From positions 1-64,000 of the forward strand of contig JAZKDP010000009.1 in the NCBI GenBank assembly GCA_040387515.1: a stretch of 64,000 bases of DNA, read 5' to 3'. Shown here piece after piece: positions 40,581-49,503 of this stretch. The notes under the pieces were generated by a model. That model had not been told where the DNA came from. It saw only the letters and a list, made by a program, of their open reading frames with translations, and made no database searches. Both the position numbers and the translations under genes were made by a program. Source of the stretch: Methylotenera_A sp040387515. Its GTDB lineage: Bacteria; Pseudomonadota; Gammaproteobacteria; Burkholderiales; Methylophilaceae. Each line of letters begins with the position of its first letter. The stretch's first letter is position 1.

Positions 40581-42266
40581 GTGGCCGATTTTTTATCAAA
40601 AGAATACATTACTGCAAATGCTAATTTTAATCGCTGGCTAGTGCCACCGGCCGCACTAGCTGTGCATTTGTCTATTGGCATGGCATATGGATTTAGCGTA
40701 TTTTGGAAACCACTTGGCAATGCTTTAAAAGATGCAGATGGAAAGCCGCTTGCGGCTTGTGCGGCTGGTGCGACGCACTTTAGCGAGAAATTGGCTGGTA
40801 CGGCAAAGGCATTGTTTGCGACCGATTGTAATTGGACGCAGTTTGACTTGGGTTGGATGTACACGTTATTTTTTGTGTTGCTGGGTTGTTCAGCCGCGCT
40901 GTGGGGCGGCTGGTTAGAGCGCGCAGGTCCACGCAAGGCGGGATTGGTGTCAACTTTGTGTTGGTGCGGTGGTTTGCTGATTTCGGCCTATGGTGTTTAC
41001 ACACATCAACTATGGTTAATGTGGCTCGGTAGTGGCGTCATTGGAGGCATTGGACTGGGTTTGGGCTATATCTCGCCTGTTTCTACGTTGATTAAATGGT
41101 TCCCTGATAGACGTGGCATGGCCACGGGCATGGCGATCATGGGGTTTGGTGGTGGTGCCATGATAGGTTCACCACTCGCGACGAAATTGATGACGTATTT
41201 TGCAACACCAAGTAGCGTAGGTGTGTGGCAAACTTTTGTTGTATTGGCTGCCATTTATACCGTGTTTATGTTGTGCGGCAGCTTGGGATACCGCGTGCCG
41301 CCTACAGGTTGGAAACCAGCGAACTGGACGCCGCCAGCGACACAAAACAACCGTATGATTGCGACGCGCCATGTGCATTTAAATAAGGCACATAAAACGC
41401 CGCAGTTTTGGCTGTTATGGTTAGTGTTATGTATGAATGTTTCCGCTGGGATTGGCATTATTGGTGCTGCGGCACCTATGCTGCAAGAAACGTTTGGTGG
41501 CGCATTGATTGGCCAAGTAGACGCTGCAAATCAAAGTTTAGGATTTGCAGAAATAAAAAAAGATGAGGCAATGACAGCGGCTGCTGCGGCAGTAGGGGCT
41601 GGTTTTGTTGGGCTCATTTCACTGTTCAATATTTTTGGACGCATTGGCTGGGCAAGCGCATCGGACAAGCTTGGCCGTAAACGTACTTACTTTATTTTCT
41701 TTATTTTGGGCGCAGCTTTATATTGTACGGCCACTTATGTTGCAGGCTTTAAATCGTTGGCATTGTTCGTAGCTAGTTTTTGTGTGATTGCATCTATGTA
41801 CGGAGGCAGTTTTTCCACTGTTCCTGCTTATTTGGCTGATTTGTTTGGTACGCAGTTTGTTGGTGCAATCCATGGGCGGCTGCTCACAGCTTGGTCTACT
41901 GCAGGAATTTTAGGGCCTGTAGTCGTTAATTATATGCACGATACGCGTTTAGAATCGGGTGTGCCGTTTGATCAAATTTACGCGCCAATCTTTATGGTGC
42001 TGGCAGGTTTGTTGGTGATCGGTTTTATAGCCAATTTTTTAATTAGACCTGTTTCTAATCAATATTTTATGACAGATGCAGAGTTAGAAGCTGAGCATAT
42101 ATTAAGTCATGAAAAATCCTTAAAAAATGGTGTAAATACAGTCAGAGTTACTTCTGGTGACAAGCAGCATCCACTATTAGTTAAGCTAGCATGGGCCGCG
42201 GTGTTAATTCCGATTAGTTATGGTATTTGGAGTACCGTACAAAAAGCTTGGGTATTATTTTCTTAA
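40581..42266 (+). CDS. MFS transporter of the oxalate/formate antiporter (OFA) family
   Basis: 561 residues, about 12-14 membrane helices. Start GTG at 40581 with AGGGG six bases upstream. OFA features are seen: the N-terminal RWLVPPAALAVHLSIGMAYG with FSVFWKPL, a GGIGLGLGYISPVSTLIKWF segment with PDRRGMATG (the MFS loop motif), and the second-half FGRIGWASASDKLGRKR loop. Two longer-than-usual loops appear (about residues 55-75 and 310-340), plus a cytoplasmic C-terminal helix with one extra TM. The substrate (formate, oxalate or another small organic acid) is inferred from family only. Divergent from phoB. Confidence 0.88.
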   Translation: MADFLSKEYITANANFNRWLVPPAALAVHLSIGMAYGFSVFWKPLGNALKDADGKPLAACAAGATHFSEKLAGTAKALFATDCNWTQFDLGWMYTLFFVLLGCSAALWGGWLERAGPRKAGLVSTLCWCGGLLISAYGVYTHQLWLMWLGSGVIGGIGLGLGYISPVSTLIKWFPDRRGMATGMAIMGFGGGAMIGSPLATKLMTYFATPSSVGVWQTFVVLAAIYTVFMLCGSLGYRVPPTGWKPANWTPPATQNNRMIATRHVHLNKAHKTPQFWLLWLVLCMNVSAGIGIIGAAAPMLQETFGGALIGQVDAANQSLGFAEIKKDEAMTAAAAAVGAGFVGLISLFNIFGRIGWASASDKLGRKRTYFIFFILGAALYCTATYVAGFKSLALFVASFCVIASMYGGSFSTVPAYLADLFGTQFVGAIHGRLLTAWSTAGILGPVVVNYMHDTRLESGVPFDQIYAPIFMVLAGLLVIGFIANFLIRPVSNQYFMTDAELEAEHILSHEKSLKNGVNTVRVTSGDKQHPLLVKLAWAAVLIPISYGIWSTVQKAWVLFS

Positions 42267-42358
42267 GCGGTATTGGAAATCAAATACTGATAAAGCTGAC
42301 GATTTGTGTCACCCAAGATAAGGTAAAATAGACGTTTTATGCATGAATAGAGACTCAA

Positions 42359-42808
42359 GTGGACAAAATTAACATTAACTTAGATGGCACAGGCAAAAAA
42401 ATCGGCGTTGTACTATCGCGTTTTAACAGTGATATTGGCGATGGCTTATTGACTGCTTGTCATGCAGAACTTTTAAAATTAGGCGTGCTTGCAGAAGATA
42501 TCCGTATCGCCACTGTACCTGGCGCGTTAGAAACACCGTTGATATTGCAACATATGGCCTTAAGTGAGCGTTTTGACGCACTGATTGCTTTAGGGGCCAT
42601 TGTTCGTGGTGAAACTTATCATTTTGAAGTGGTTGCTAACGAATCAGCACGCGGTATTTCAGAGGTTCAGTTAAACACAGGTATTCCTGTTGCGAATGCG
42701 GTTTTAACCACTGAAGATGATGATCAAGCCATCGCGCGCATGCAAGTTAAAGGTGCAGAAGCCGCACAAGTGGCTATTGAAATGGCTAATTTGGTACGTG
42801 CATTATGA
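42359..42808 (+). CDS. ribH: 6,7-dimethyl-8-ribityllumazine synthase
   Basis: Penultimate step of riboflavin synthesis: condenses 5-amino-6-ribitylaminouracil with 3,4-dihydroxy-2-butanone 4-phosphate. 149 residues with start GTG at 42359; the beginning matches the family at KKIGVVLSRFNSDIGDGLL. Seen: the substrate-binding TVPGALETPLIL and the catalytic-His segment ALGAIVRGETYHFEVV. Its stop overlaps the nusB ATG by 4 bp (ATGA), the conserved ribH-nusB pairing. A TAAAAT at 42324-42329 may be its -10 element. Confidence 0.97.
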   Translation: MDKININLDGTGKKIGVVLSRFNSDIGDGLLTACHAELLKLGVLAEDIRIATVPGALETPLILQHMALSERFDALIALGAIVRGETYHFEVVANESARGISEVQLNTGIPVANAVLTTEDDDQAIARMQVKGAEAAQVAIEMANLVRAL

Positions 42809-43302
42809 TTATCCCAAACGCTGATGTTATTAAAGAAATTAAAAGCGATACGCCGGTTAAAGCCGCAAAAAAACCAAGAACCAGTCAAAATCGTCGTAAA
42901 TCGCGTGAGCTAGTCTTAAAGGCAGTTTATCGTGGCATGATTAATGCTTCTGAATTAAAGCAAATTATTGCCGATGCGAAAGAAGACCCCGAATATGCGA
43001 AAGCAGATGAGGCATATTTCAAGCAGTTGTTAGAAGGCGTAACAAACAAAATAGATGAATTAGATAGCCAAGTAGCAGCATTTATCGATAGAAAAATTGA
43101 AGAATTAAGCCCTGTAGAGCATGCCATTTTACGCATTTCATCGTTTGAGCTGATGTTTGATGCGACGATTCCTTATCGAGTAGCGATTAACGAAGGCGTA
43201 GAACTGGCCAAACTTTATGGTGGCGTAGATGGGCATAAGTATATTAATGGCGTCTTAGATAAAGTGGCCGCAGCAGTGAGGCCGCAAGAATTTAGACGAT
43301 AA
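42805..43302 (+). CDS. nusB: Transcription antitermination factor NusB
   Basis: RNA-binding factor that with NusE (S10) promotes antitermination on rRNA operons. 165 residues. A basic N-terminal extension of about 35 residues precedes the all-helical core (SRELVLKAVYRGMINASEL). Conserved parts are IEELSPVEHAILRISSFEL and PYRVAINEGVELAKLYGG, ending GVLDKVAAAVRP. It overlaps ribH, so the two are translationally coupled. A hairpin resembling a terminator lies at 43396-43427 before the next operon. Confidence 0.96.
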   Translation: MIIPNADVIKEIKSDTPVKAAKKPRTSQNRRKSRELVLKAVYRGMINASELKQIIADAKEDPEYAKADEAYFKQLLEGVTNKIDELDSQVAAFIDRKIEELSPVEHAILRISSFELMFDATIPYRVAINEGVELAKLYGGVDGHKYINGVLDKVAAAVRPQEFRR

Positions 43303-43395
43303 CTTTTTTGATTTGCGCCGATTGTTCACTCCTCTGTTTAGCTAATTGCTGTTTAAACTAACTGTCCTAGTTTTAGTATCAAGAGTAATTGCACA

Positions 43396-43427
43396 AAAAG
43401 TGTTATTAGGTTGTTAATAACACTTTT
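43396..43427 (+). terminator. Terminator-like hairpin between nusB and the kinase operon
   Basis: Perfect 13-bp stem AAAAGTGTTATTA / TAATAACACTTTT with a 6-base loop, only 10 bases before the GAGGAG Shine-Dalgarno of the kinase gene. It may end the ribH-nusB transcript, or act as an attenuator if the kinase promoter lies upstream of it. Confidence 0.65.
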
Positions 43428-43451
43428 AACTTGCCGCGAGGAGTTAAAAGT

Positions 43452-45257
43452 TTGCTAAAAAAGTGTTGGAAATCGGACTTGTTATTAGCCAGTTTAGTGT
43501 CACTAGCCTTTTTATTGGCAAGCGGTAGCAATGCATTACAAAGTTTAGAGCGCAAAGCTTACGATGGGGGCGCTGTCAATGTAGCGCACCGTGATGCAGA
43601 GGGTAAAATCACCACCATTGCGATTGATGACCAACAAAGTATTGCCAATACGGTGTTTTTTCTAGAGCCACAAATTCATCCTAGCTTAGCTTATATCAAT
43701 CAAATTACCGGCGTTATTGCACAGCCAAACATTCTTAATCTCGTACCTGAGTTGGCGCAATTAAATACAGTTACTCTAAAAGCACAAACCAGTTTAAATA
43801 TAGATACACAATTAGCGACTATTATTAGATCTACTAATAATGTCGTTTTAGCCATGCCATTTGCGGTGCGTTATTACAATCAAATCTATCCATCGGTTGC
43901 GTTACAGATTGCGGCGCAAGTATCTGCCGATATTAAGTTAATTGAAACGCTGACACATTCGGTCGCCAGTATTTTAAATGAAGATTTGTATGTATCCCCA
44001 AGCTGGGCTATCTGGGTTGAGTCGTCTGCTTGGCTGCTGGTTGCGCTATATTTAATACTTTTGTTTCCATACTTAAAACCACGCACGGCCTTACTAATTA
44101 CGATCGGATTTTCATCGGCTTTGGTGATAACTCATCAGGTGTCGATAACGCAAAAAGGCTGGTGGTTACAGTTGATGATGCCATGTGCATTACTGCTAAT
44201 TGGACATGTGTTATTAGCGACAAAGCGCCAACTTAACAAAGCCGAAACGGTGTTTGGTCAAATGTCTAATTTTGATCCAAAATGTAAAAAACTAGCACAG
44301 CGTATTACATGTTCTAAACAAATGTCTGAAACCGTGGTTTTTGGTAGATACAATGGGCGTAGCAATGAATGTTCTTTGATACAGGGTAATCAAGGTATTG
44401 AAAAAACCATATTGGGGTGTTATCAGATTGAAAAGGAGTTGGGTAAAGGCGCAATGGGTGTGGTGTATTTGGGACGAGATCCTAAAATTGGCCGCGTAGT
44501 TGCGATTAAGACGATGGCAGGGCTGTCGAATGATATCGATGCGGATGAATTAACGGAAGTAAAAGCACGTTTTTTCCGCGAAGCTGAAACTGCAGGGCGA
44601 TTAAATCATCCAAATATAGTGACAATTTATGATGCAGGCGCAGAGCATGGCTTAGCATATATTGCGATGGAGTTTTTGCAAGGTGAAGATTTAGCACCAT
44701 ATACCCAAGCAGATAATTTATTAACAACCCAGCAAGTGATCGATATTGTGATTAAGGTAGCTAGCGCGCTTGACTACGCACATACCAATCATGTTGTGCA
44801 TCGCGATATTAAGCCTTCTAATATTATGGTCGAGATGGATACTGGCGTGGTAAAGGTTACGGATTTTGGTATTGCGCGCACTACCAATGCGTCTAAAACC
44901 AAAACGGGTATTGTATTGGGAACGCCGAGTTATATGTCACCAGAACTGTTATTGGGAAAAGAAATTGATGGTAGATCGGATTTATTCTCACTTGGTGTGA
45001 CTTTGTATTCACTATTGACTGGCGAGTTGCCATTTTCGGCAGAGTCAATGGCAGCACTAATGTATAAAATTGCAAATGAATCGCATGTAGATATTCGGCA
45101 ATTGAATCCGGAGTTTTCGGAAGATTTGGCAATGACCGTTAATAAAATGTTAGAAAAAAACGTTGAAAATCGCTATCAAACTGGTGATGAGATTGCTAAT
45201 GCGTTAAAAAGATGTGTAGTTAAGGTTGCAAGGTATGAATGTAGAACATGCCATTAA
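43452..45257 (+). CDS. Membrane Ser/Thr protein kinase with CHASE2-like sensor region
   Basis: 601 residues from a TTG at 43452, chosen because GAGGAG lies 8 bases upstream; the frame opens at 43431. One N-terminal TM (about 10-23), a periplasmic region of about 165 residues with CHASE2-like pieces (KITTIAIDDQQSI, DTQLATIIRSTNNVVLAMPF), then three TMs (about 190-256). The cytoplasmic kinase domain has GKGAMG, catalytic Lys353 in VAIKTM, HRDIKPSN (Asp452), DFGIA (Asp471) and GTPSYMSPE. All catalytic residues are intact. It overlaps the PP2C gene, its probable antagonist. Confidence 0.9.
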   Translation: MLKKCWKSDLLLASLVSLAFLLASGSNALQSLERKAYDGGAVNVAHRDAEGKITTIAIDDQQSIANTVFFLEPQIHPSLAYINQITGVIAQPNILNLVPELAQLNTVTLKAQTSLNIDTQLATIIRSTNNVVLAMPFAVRYYNQIYPSVALQIAAQVSADIKLIETLTHSVASILNEDLYVSPSWAIWVESSAWLLVALYLILLFPYLKPRTALLITIGFSSALVITHQVSITQKGWWLQLMMPCALLLIGHVLLATKRQLNKAETVFGQMSNFDPKCKKLAQRITCSKQMSETVVFGRYNGRSNECSLIQGNQGIEKTILGCYQIEKELGKGAMGVVYLGRDPKIGRVVAIKTMAGLSNDIDADELTEVKARFFREAETAGRLNHPNIVTIYDAGAEHGLAYIAMEFLQGEDLAPYTQADNLLTTQQVIDIVIKVASALDYAHTNHVVHRDIKPSNIMVEMDTGVVKVTDFGIARTTNASKTKTGIVLGTPSYMSPELLLGKEIDGRSDLFSLGVTLYSLLTGELPFSAESMAALMYKIANESHVDIRQLNPEFSEDLAMTVNKMLEKNVENRYQTGDEIANALKRCVVKVARYECRTCH

Positions 45258-46077
45258 AGTGACGCGATTGACCGATGTTGGTTTGCATCGAGACCACAAC
45301 GAAGATGCCATTGCCAGTGATCTATCTATTGGTTTATTGGTGCTGGCAGACGGTATGGGCGGCTATAAAGCGGGTGAAGTGGCCAGTGAAGTTGCTGTGT
45401 TGACACTCACCGCAGAACTGACAGAAGCTATGTTGCATAAAGCCTCAATCAGATTTATGCCTGGCTTGTTGCCAGAATCACAAATGCTGATGAGTGCGAT
45501 TGATAAAGCTAATGCAACTATTTATCAGATATCCCAAGAGCAACCACAGTGCGCGGGCATGGGCACCACATTGGTGGTGGGAGTTTTTACCGATAATAAG
45601 CTGGTGGTAGGACACATTGGCGATTCGCGACTATATTGCTTGCGCAATGAAATGTTAATACAAGTCACTGAAGACCATTCATTGCTACAAGAGCAACTTA
45701 ATTCTGGATTAATTACACTTGAGCAAGCAAAAACCGCTAGCCACAAAAATTTGGTGACTCGCGCGTTGGGTATAGACCCAGAAGTTGAGCCGGAAGTGCA
45801 AGCATTTGATGTGGAAGTGGGTGATTTGTTTTTACTCTGTTCAGATGGTTTAACTGATATGGTCGAAGACGAATTGATAAAAAAAATATTGCTAGATGCA
45901 AATGGTAATATTGAATTTGCCGCTAACAAGTTAGTGCAAGTTGCCAATGAATTAGGCGGAAAAGATAATATTTCGGTCATCATCGCGCTGATAGAAAAAT
46001 CTTTTCCAGCTGAAAATGGTTGGATAAAAAGGCTGTTTGGACGTGTGAAAAATAAAAAACCAAGTGAATTTAATTGA
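45235..46077 (+). CDS. PP2C-family Ser/Thr protein phosphatase
   Basis: 280 residues from the ATG at 45235; AAGG lies 9 bases upstream, inside the kinase gene, and the genes overlap by 23 bp. Motifs: DVGLHRDHNEDA (metal Asp/Glu), VLADGMGGYKAGEVAS, GMGTTLVVG, GHIGDSRLY, CSDGLTDMV and GGKDNISVI, all with intact metal ligands. There is no membrane segment; a basic tail follows residue 265. It should dephosphorylate targets of the coupled kinase, including the FHA partner or the kinase itself. Confidence 0.93.
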   Translation: MNVEHAIKVTRLTDVGLHRDHNEDAIASDLSIGLLVLADGMGGYKAGEVASEVAVLTLTAELTEAMLHKASIRFMPGLLPESQMLMSAIDKANATIYQISQEQPQCAGMGTTLVVGVFTDNKLVVGHIGDSRLYCLRNEMLIQVTEDHSLLQEQLNSGLITLEQAKTASHKNLVTRALGIDPEVEPEVQAFDVEVGDLFLLCSDGLTDMVEDELIKKILLDANGNIEFAANKLVQVANELGGKDNISVIIALIEKSFPAENGWIKRLFGRVKNKKPSEFN

Positions 46078-46129
46078 ATTCAATACATTAATTAAAGCAA
46101 AAGCTAGTTAGTTAAAATTAAGGGTCATT

Positions 46130-46945
46130 ATGGCAAAGTTACATTTTTTGTTAGAAGGTAATTCGCTGGGCGAATTTGCATTGGATCAAGAGCGCATTAC
46201 GATAGGCCGTCGTCCCAGTAATCAAATTCACATAGATAATTTGACAGTAAGTGGCGAACATGCGGTCATTGTAACCATTGGTAGCGATTCATTTTTAGAA
46301 GATTTGAATAGCACCAATGGCACGATTGTGAACGGAGAAACCATTAAAAAATATGTGTTACAGCATAACGATTTGATTGAGTTTGGAAAATATCAGCTTA
46401 AGTATATTAATGAAAGCCAAATTGGTGGCACACATCATGATGGGTTCGCACAAACCATGATGATGGCACCAGCCAAACAAGCTAAGTCTGCGAATGAGAT
46501 TGTTGTTAAGAAACAATCTGTTGAGGAAGCGTTAACTGATAATGGTTTGCTAAATGGTTCAGTAGAAAAAGATTTGGTTGAAGAAGTATTGGCTGAAAAA
46601 GAAAATTCAATTCAAGTAGAGCCAAACGCCATTGCTGACAAGCCAGTCGTAATAGTCGATCCGCTAACTGTTGCAAATATTGAAAATATAGGTCGTTTAC
46701 AAGTGTTAAATGGTGCCAGTATAGGCCGCGAATTAGTCTTAAATAAAACCATGACAACACTGGGAAAACCAGGCTCGCAAGTAGCGGTTATTAACAGGCG
46801 ACCAAATGGTTATTTTATTACCCATGTGGGTGGTAATAGTTTGCCGACTGTGAATGGACAGACGATAGGCGTGCAAGCACATGCTTTAAATAATCGCGAT
46901 GTAGTTGAGTTGGCGGGAACGAAAATGGAGTTTTTCCTAGAGTAA
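46130..46945 (+). CDS. Protein with two FHA domains
   Basis: 271 residues. The N-terminal FHA domain (about 5-92) has the phosphothreonine-binding residues: ITIGRRPSNQIHI, the SGEHAVIV Ser-His pair and LNSTNGTIVNG. An acidic linker of about 90 residues follows, then a degenerate second FHA-like domain (about 183-270) where the GR and SxxH motifs are lost (TTLGKPGSQ, PTVNGQTIG kept). It probably reads the phosphorylation state set by the upstream kinase and phosphatase. 52 bp after the PP2C gene. Confidence 0.9.
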   Translation: MAKLHFLLEGNSLGEFALDQERITIGRRPSNQIHIDNLTVSGEHAVIVTIGSDSFLEDLNSTNGTIVNGETIKKYVLQHNDLIEFGKYQLKYINESQIGGTHHDGFAQTMMMAPAKQAKSANEIVVKKQSVEEALTDNGLLNGSVEKDLVEEVLAEKENSIQVEPNAIADKPVVIVDPLTVANIENIGRLQVLNGASIGRELVLNKTMTTLGKPGSQVAVINRRPNGYFITHVGGNSLPTVNGQTIGVQAHALNNRDVVELAGTKMEFFLE

Positions 46946-47018
46946 TTTCATTAGATTAATGCATTTTCTCTGTATATCAATGACTGATTATTTAATTTTA
47001 CTAAGCGATTAAACGACA

Positions 47019-48659
47019 ATGCAATCACCAGGTTCCTTTGACCAGCAAGACGTGCTCAACCAGCTTGAACGGCTTAATTCTATTGGTGTTGCGCTTTCTG
47101 CTGAGCATGATAACAAACGGTTGCTGGAGATTATTTTATTGGGCGCGCAAGAGCTGACCAATGCGGATGGCGGCACTTTGTATACCGTAACCGATGATGC
47201 CAAGTTGAAGTTCGAGATTCTACGTAATAAAAGTTTAGACATAGCGATGGGTGGTACCACTGGCCAAGAGATTTCTTTTCCACCACTGCCAATTTATGAT
47301 GAAGATGGTAAGCCCAATTTAACCATGATCGCAGTGTATAGCGTTGCTAATGCTAAAGCCGTGAATATTCCAGATGCCTATTTGACTGAGGGATTTGATT
47401 TTTCAGGTACGGCTAGCTTTGATGCCAAAATGGGCTATCGCTCACAGTCATTTTTAACCGTGCCAATGAAAAATCATGAAAATGAAATTATCGGCGTGTT
47501 GCAATTAATTAATGCGATTGATCCAATCAGCAATCAAATTATTGCATTTTCAGATTCGCACCAGCGTTTAGTTGAATCACTGGCTTCACAAGCTGCCGTT
47601 GCTTTAACCAACCAAAATTTAATTGCAGGACTTAAAAATTTATTTGAGTCCTTTATTAAACTGATTGCAGATGCGATAGATGAAAAGTCTCCTTACACAG
47701 GCGGGCATTGCCAGCGTGTACCAGAGCTGACCATTATGCTGGCAGAGGCTGCGATTAAAACAGATCGTGGGCCGTTGCGCAACTTTACGATGACTGAAAA
47801 AGAGATGTATGAGCTCAATATTGCTGCTTGGTTGCATGATTGTGGCAAAGTCACCACACCAGAATCTGTGATGGATAAGGCCACTAAATTAGAAACGACT
47901 TTTGACCGCATTCACTTGATTGATCAACGTTTTGAGTTGTTAAGAACACAACGCGAAAATGTCCATTTGCGTAAAGCAATAGATGATGTGCGAAGCGGTA
48001 AACCGGTGGATGCTGAGTACATAGAGCACGGCGTTAATGCCATCAAAAAACAGCTGGATGACGACAAAAACTTTATTCGTAAAATCAATTTTGGCAGTGA
48101 GTCAATGCAGCCAGAAGATCAGCAGCGCGTGCGCGATATTGCAAATTATGAATACTTGAGCGACTCTGGGCATTCGCTTAAATTTTTAAGTGAAAATGAA
48201 GTGTATAACCTGACGATTGTGCGTGGCACGTTAACGCCTGAAGAGCGCAAAATTATTAATAATCATATTGTGGTGACCATTAATATGCTGGAAGCTTTGC
48301 CTTACCCAAAAGATTTAAAGCGTGTGCCGGAATATGCAGGTGGGCATCATGAGAGAATGGATGGCAAGGGCTATCCAAAAGGATTAACGCGCGATCAAAT
48401 GTCGATACCAGCACGCATCATGGGAATTGCGGATATCTTTGAAGCGCTTACTGCAAAAGACAGGCCTTACAAACGTGCCAAATCGCTTTCGGAAACGTTA
48501 AATATTTTAGGAAAAATGAAGTTAGATAATCACATTGATCCAGATATTTTTGATTTATTTATTCGCGAAAAAATCTACTTACGCTATGCCGAAAAGTTTT
48601 TAGAGTCAGAACAAATTGATGATGTAGTTGAAGCAAATATTCCAGGCTATTTAATATAA
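47019..48659 (+). CDS. GAF-HD-GYP phosphodiesterase (cyclic-di-GMP-specific type)
   Basis: 546 residues. The GAF sensor domain covers about 15-195 (SAEHDNKRLLEIILLGAQEL, then GVLQLINAID). The HD-GYP domain runs from about 205 to 520, with GGHCQRV, HDCGK at 273-277 and HHERMDGKGYP at 443-453, so the catalytic and GYP residues are intact. An insertion of roughly 110 residues separates HDCGK from the HHE motif, longer than in classical HD-GYP proteins. It likely degrades cyclic-di-GMP in response to a GAF ligand. Fourth gene of the kinase/phosphatase/FHA run. Confidence 0.92.
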   Translation: MQSPGSFDQQDVLNQLERLNSIGVALSAEHDNKRLLEIILLGAQELTNADGGTLYTVTDDAKLKFEILRNKSLDIAMGGTTGQEISFPPLPIYDEDGKPNLTMIAVYSVANAKAVNIPDAYLTEGFDFSGTASFDAKMGYRSQSFLTVPMKNHENEIIGVLQLINAIDPISNQIIAFSDSHQRLVESLASQAAVALTNQNLIAGLKNLFESFIKLIADAIDEKSPYTGGHCQRVPELTIMLAEAAIKTDRGPLRNFTMTEKEMYELNIAAWLHDCGKVTTPESVMDKATKLETTFDRIHLIDQRFELLRTQRENVHLRKAIDDVRSGKPVDAEYIEHGVNAIKKQLDDDKNFIRKINFGSESMQPEDQQRVRDIANYEYLSDSGHSLKFLSENEVYNLTIVRGTLTPEERKIINNHIVVTINMLEALPYPKDLKRVPEYAGGHHERMDGKGYPKGLTRDQMSIPARIMGIADIFEALTAKDRPYKRAKSLSETLNILGKMKLDNHIDPDIFDLFIREKIYLRYAEKFLESEQIDDVVEANIPGYLI

Positions 48660-48684
48660 ACAATATCAATCAAGTTTAAGCTCA

Positions 48685-49419
48685 CTATAATTGCTGCGAT
48701 TGGCAGCCATCCACATCCAACCGCAAATAACTGCCTTGCTCATACCAGTCACCCAATACCCAGCGCTCGCATTGATGACCATCCAGCTTAATAAAATGCT
48801 GGTGCGGTCTATGTGTGTGTCCATGAATAAATAAAGGCGGATAAGCATTCTCGCGTAGCAGTGTTGCGACGGCGTCTGCATTCACATCCATAATCAGCAT
48901 GCTTTTGTGCGTTTTTTCTTGTGTGCTTTTGATGCGTAATTGCTCAATGTAGGCAATGCGCTTATTTAAAGGTTGGCTCAGAAACTGGTTTTGCCAAATG
49001 GGTGAGCGTACTTCATGTCGAAATTGCTGGTAAGCGATATCCTCCGTGCAAAGCGCATCACCGTGGCTTAGCAAAACTGGTTTCCCATAAAGATGCAGCA
49101 AGCTTGGATCTGGCAATATGGTGATATTGGCGGTTTTTGCAAAGCTTTCGCCCAATAAGAAGTCACGATTGCCATGTATAAGAAAAGTACTGACGCCTTG
49201 CTGGCTGAGATTTTTCAGCGCCTGAATGGTCGATTGATGCAGGCCTGTATCAATCGCATCGTCACCTGGCCAATACTCAAATAAATCACCCAATATATAA
49301 AGCGCTTGGGCTTTTATTGCCGTTTTTTGCAAAAAAGCAATAAAAGCTTGGGTGATGTTTGGCCGCGAATCGCACAGGTGCAAATCAGAAATAAACAGGC
49401 TGTGCGCTTGTTGGCTCAT
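48685..49419 (-). CDS. lpxH: UDP-2,3-diacylglucosamine diphosphatase LpxH
   Basis: Hydrolyses UDP-2,3-diacylglucosamine to lipid X, an early step of lipid A synthesis at the inner face of the cytoplasmic membrane. 244 residues. Calcineurin-like metal motifs are complete: FISDLHLCD, ILGDLFEYWPGDD, IHGNRDFLLG, LSHGDALCTED and FIHGHTHRPH. Last gene of a minus-strand group following ppiB and facing the HD-GYP gene tail to tail. No terminator hairpin is obvious in the 25 bp between them. Confidence 0.95.
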   Translation of the reverse strand: MSQQAHSLFISDLHLCDSRPNITQAFIAFLQKTAIKAQALYILGDLFEYWPGDDAIDTGLHQSTIQALKNLSQQGVSTFLIHGNRDFLLGESFAKTANITILPDPSLLHLYGKPVLLSHGDALCTEDIAYQQFRHEVRSPIWQNQFLSQPLNKRIAYIEQLRIKSTQEKTHKSMLIMDVNADAVATLLRENAYPPLFIHGHTHRPHQHFIKLDGHQCERWVLGDWYEQGSYLRLDVDGCQSQQL

Positions 49420-49503
49420 TCAGTTAGTTAGCAACAGAAATAAAGATGTATTTAATTAAGTGAATCAATCAAATTTAGCAAATTTAAATCTAGCAAAACT
49501 CAA

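Noticed and set aside
42267..42358. FMN riboswitch before ribH
   Set aside because: The gap is under 100 bases and shows none of the conserved RFN stems.
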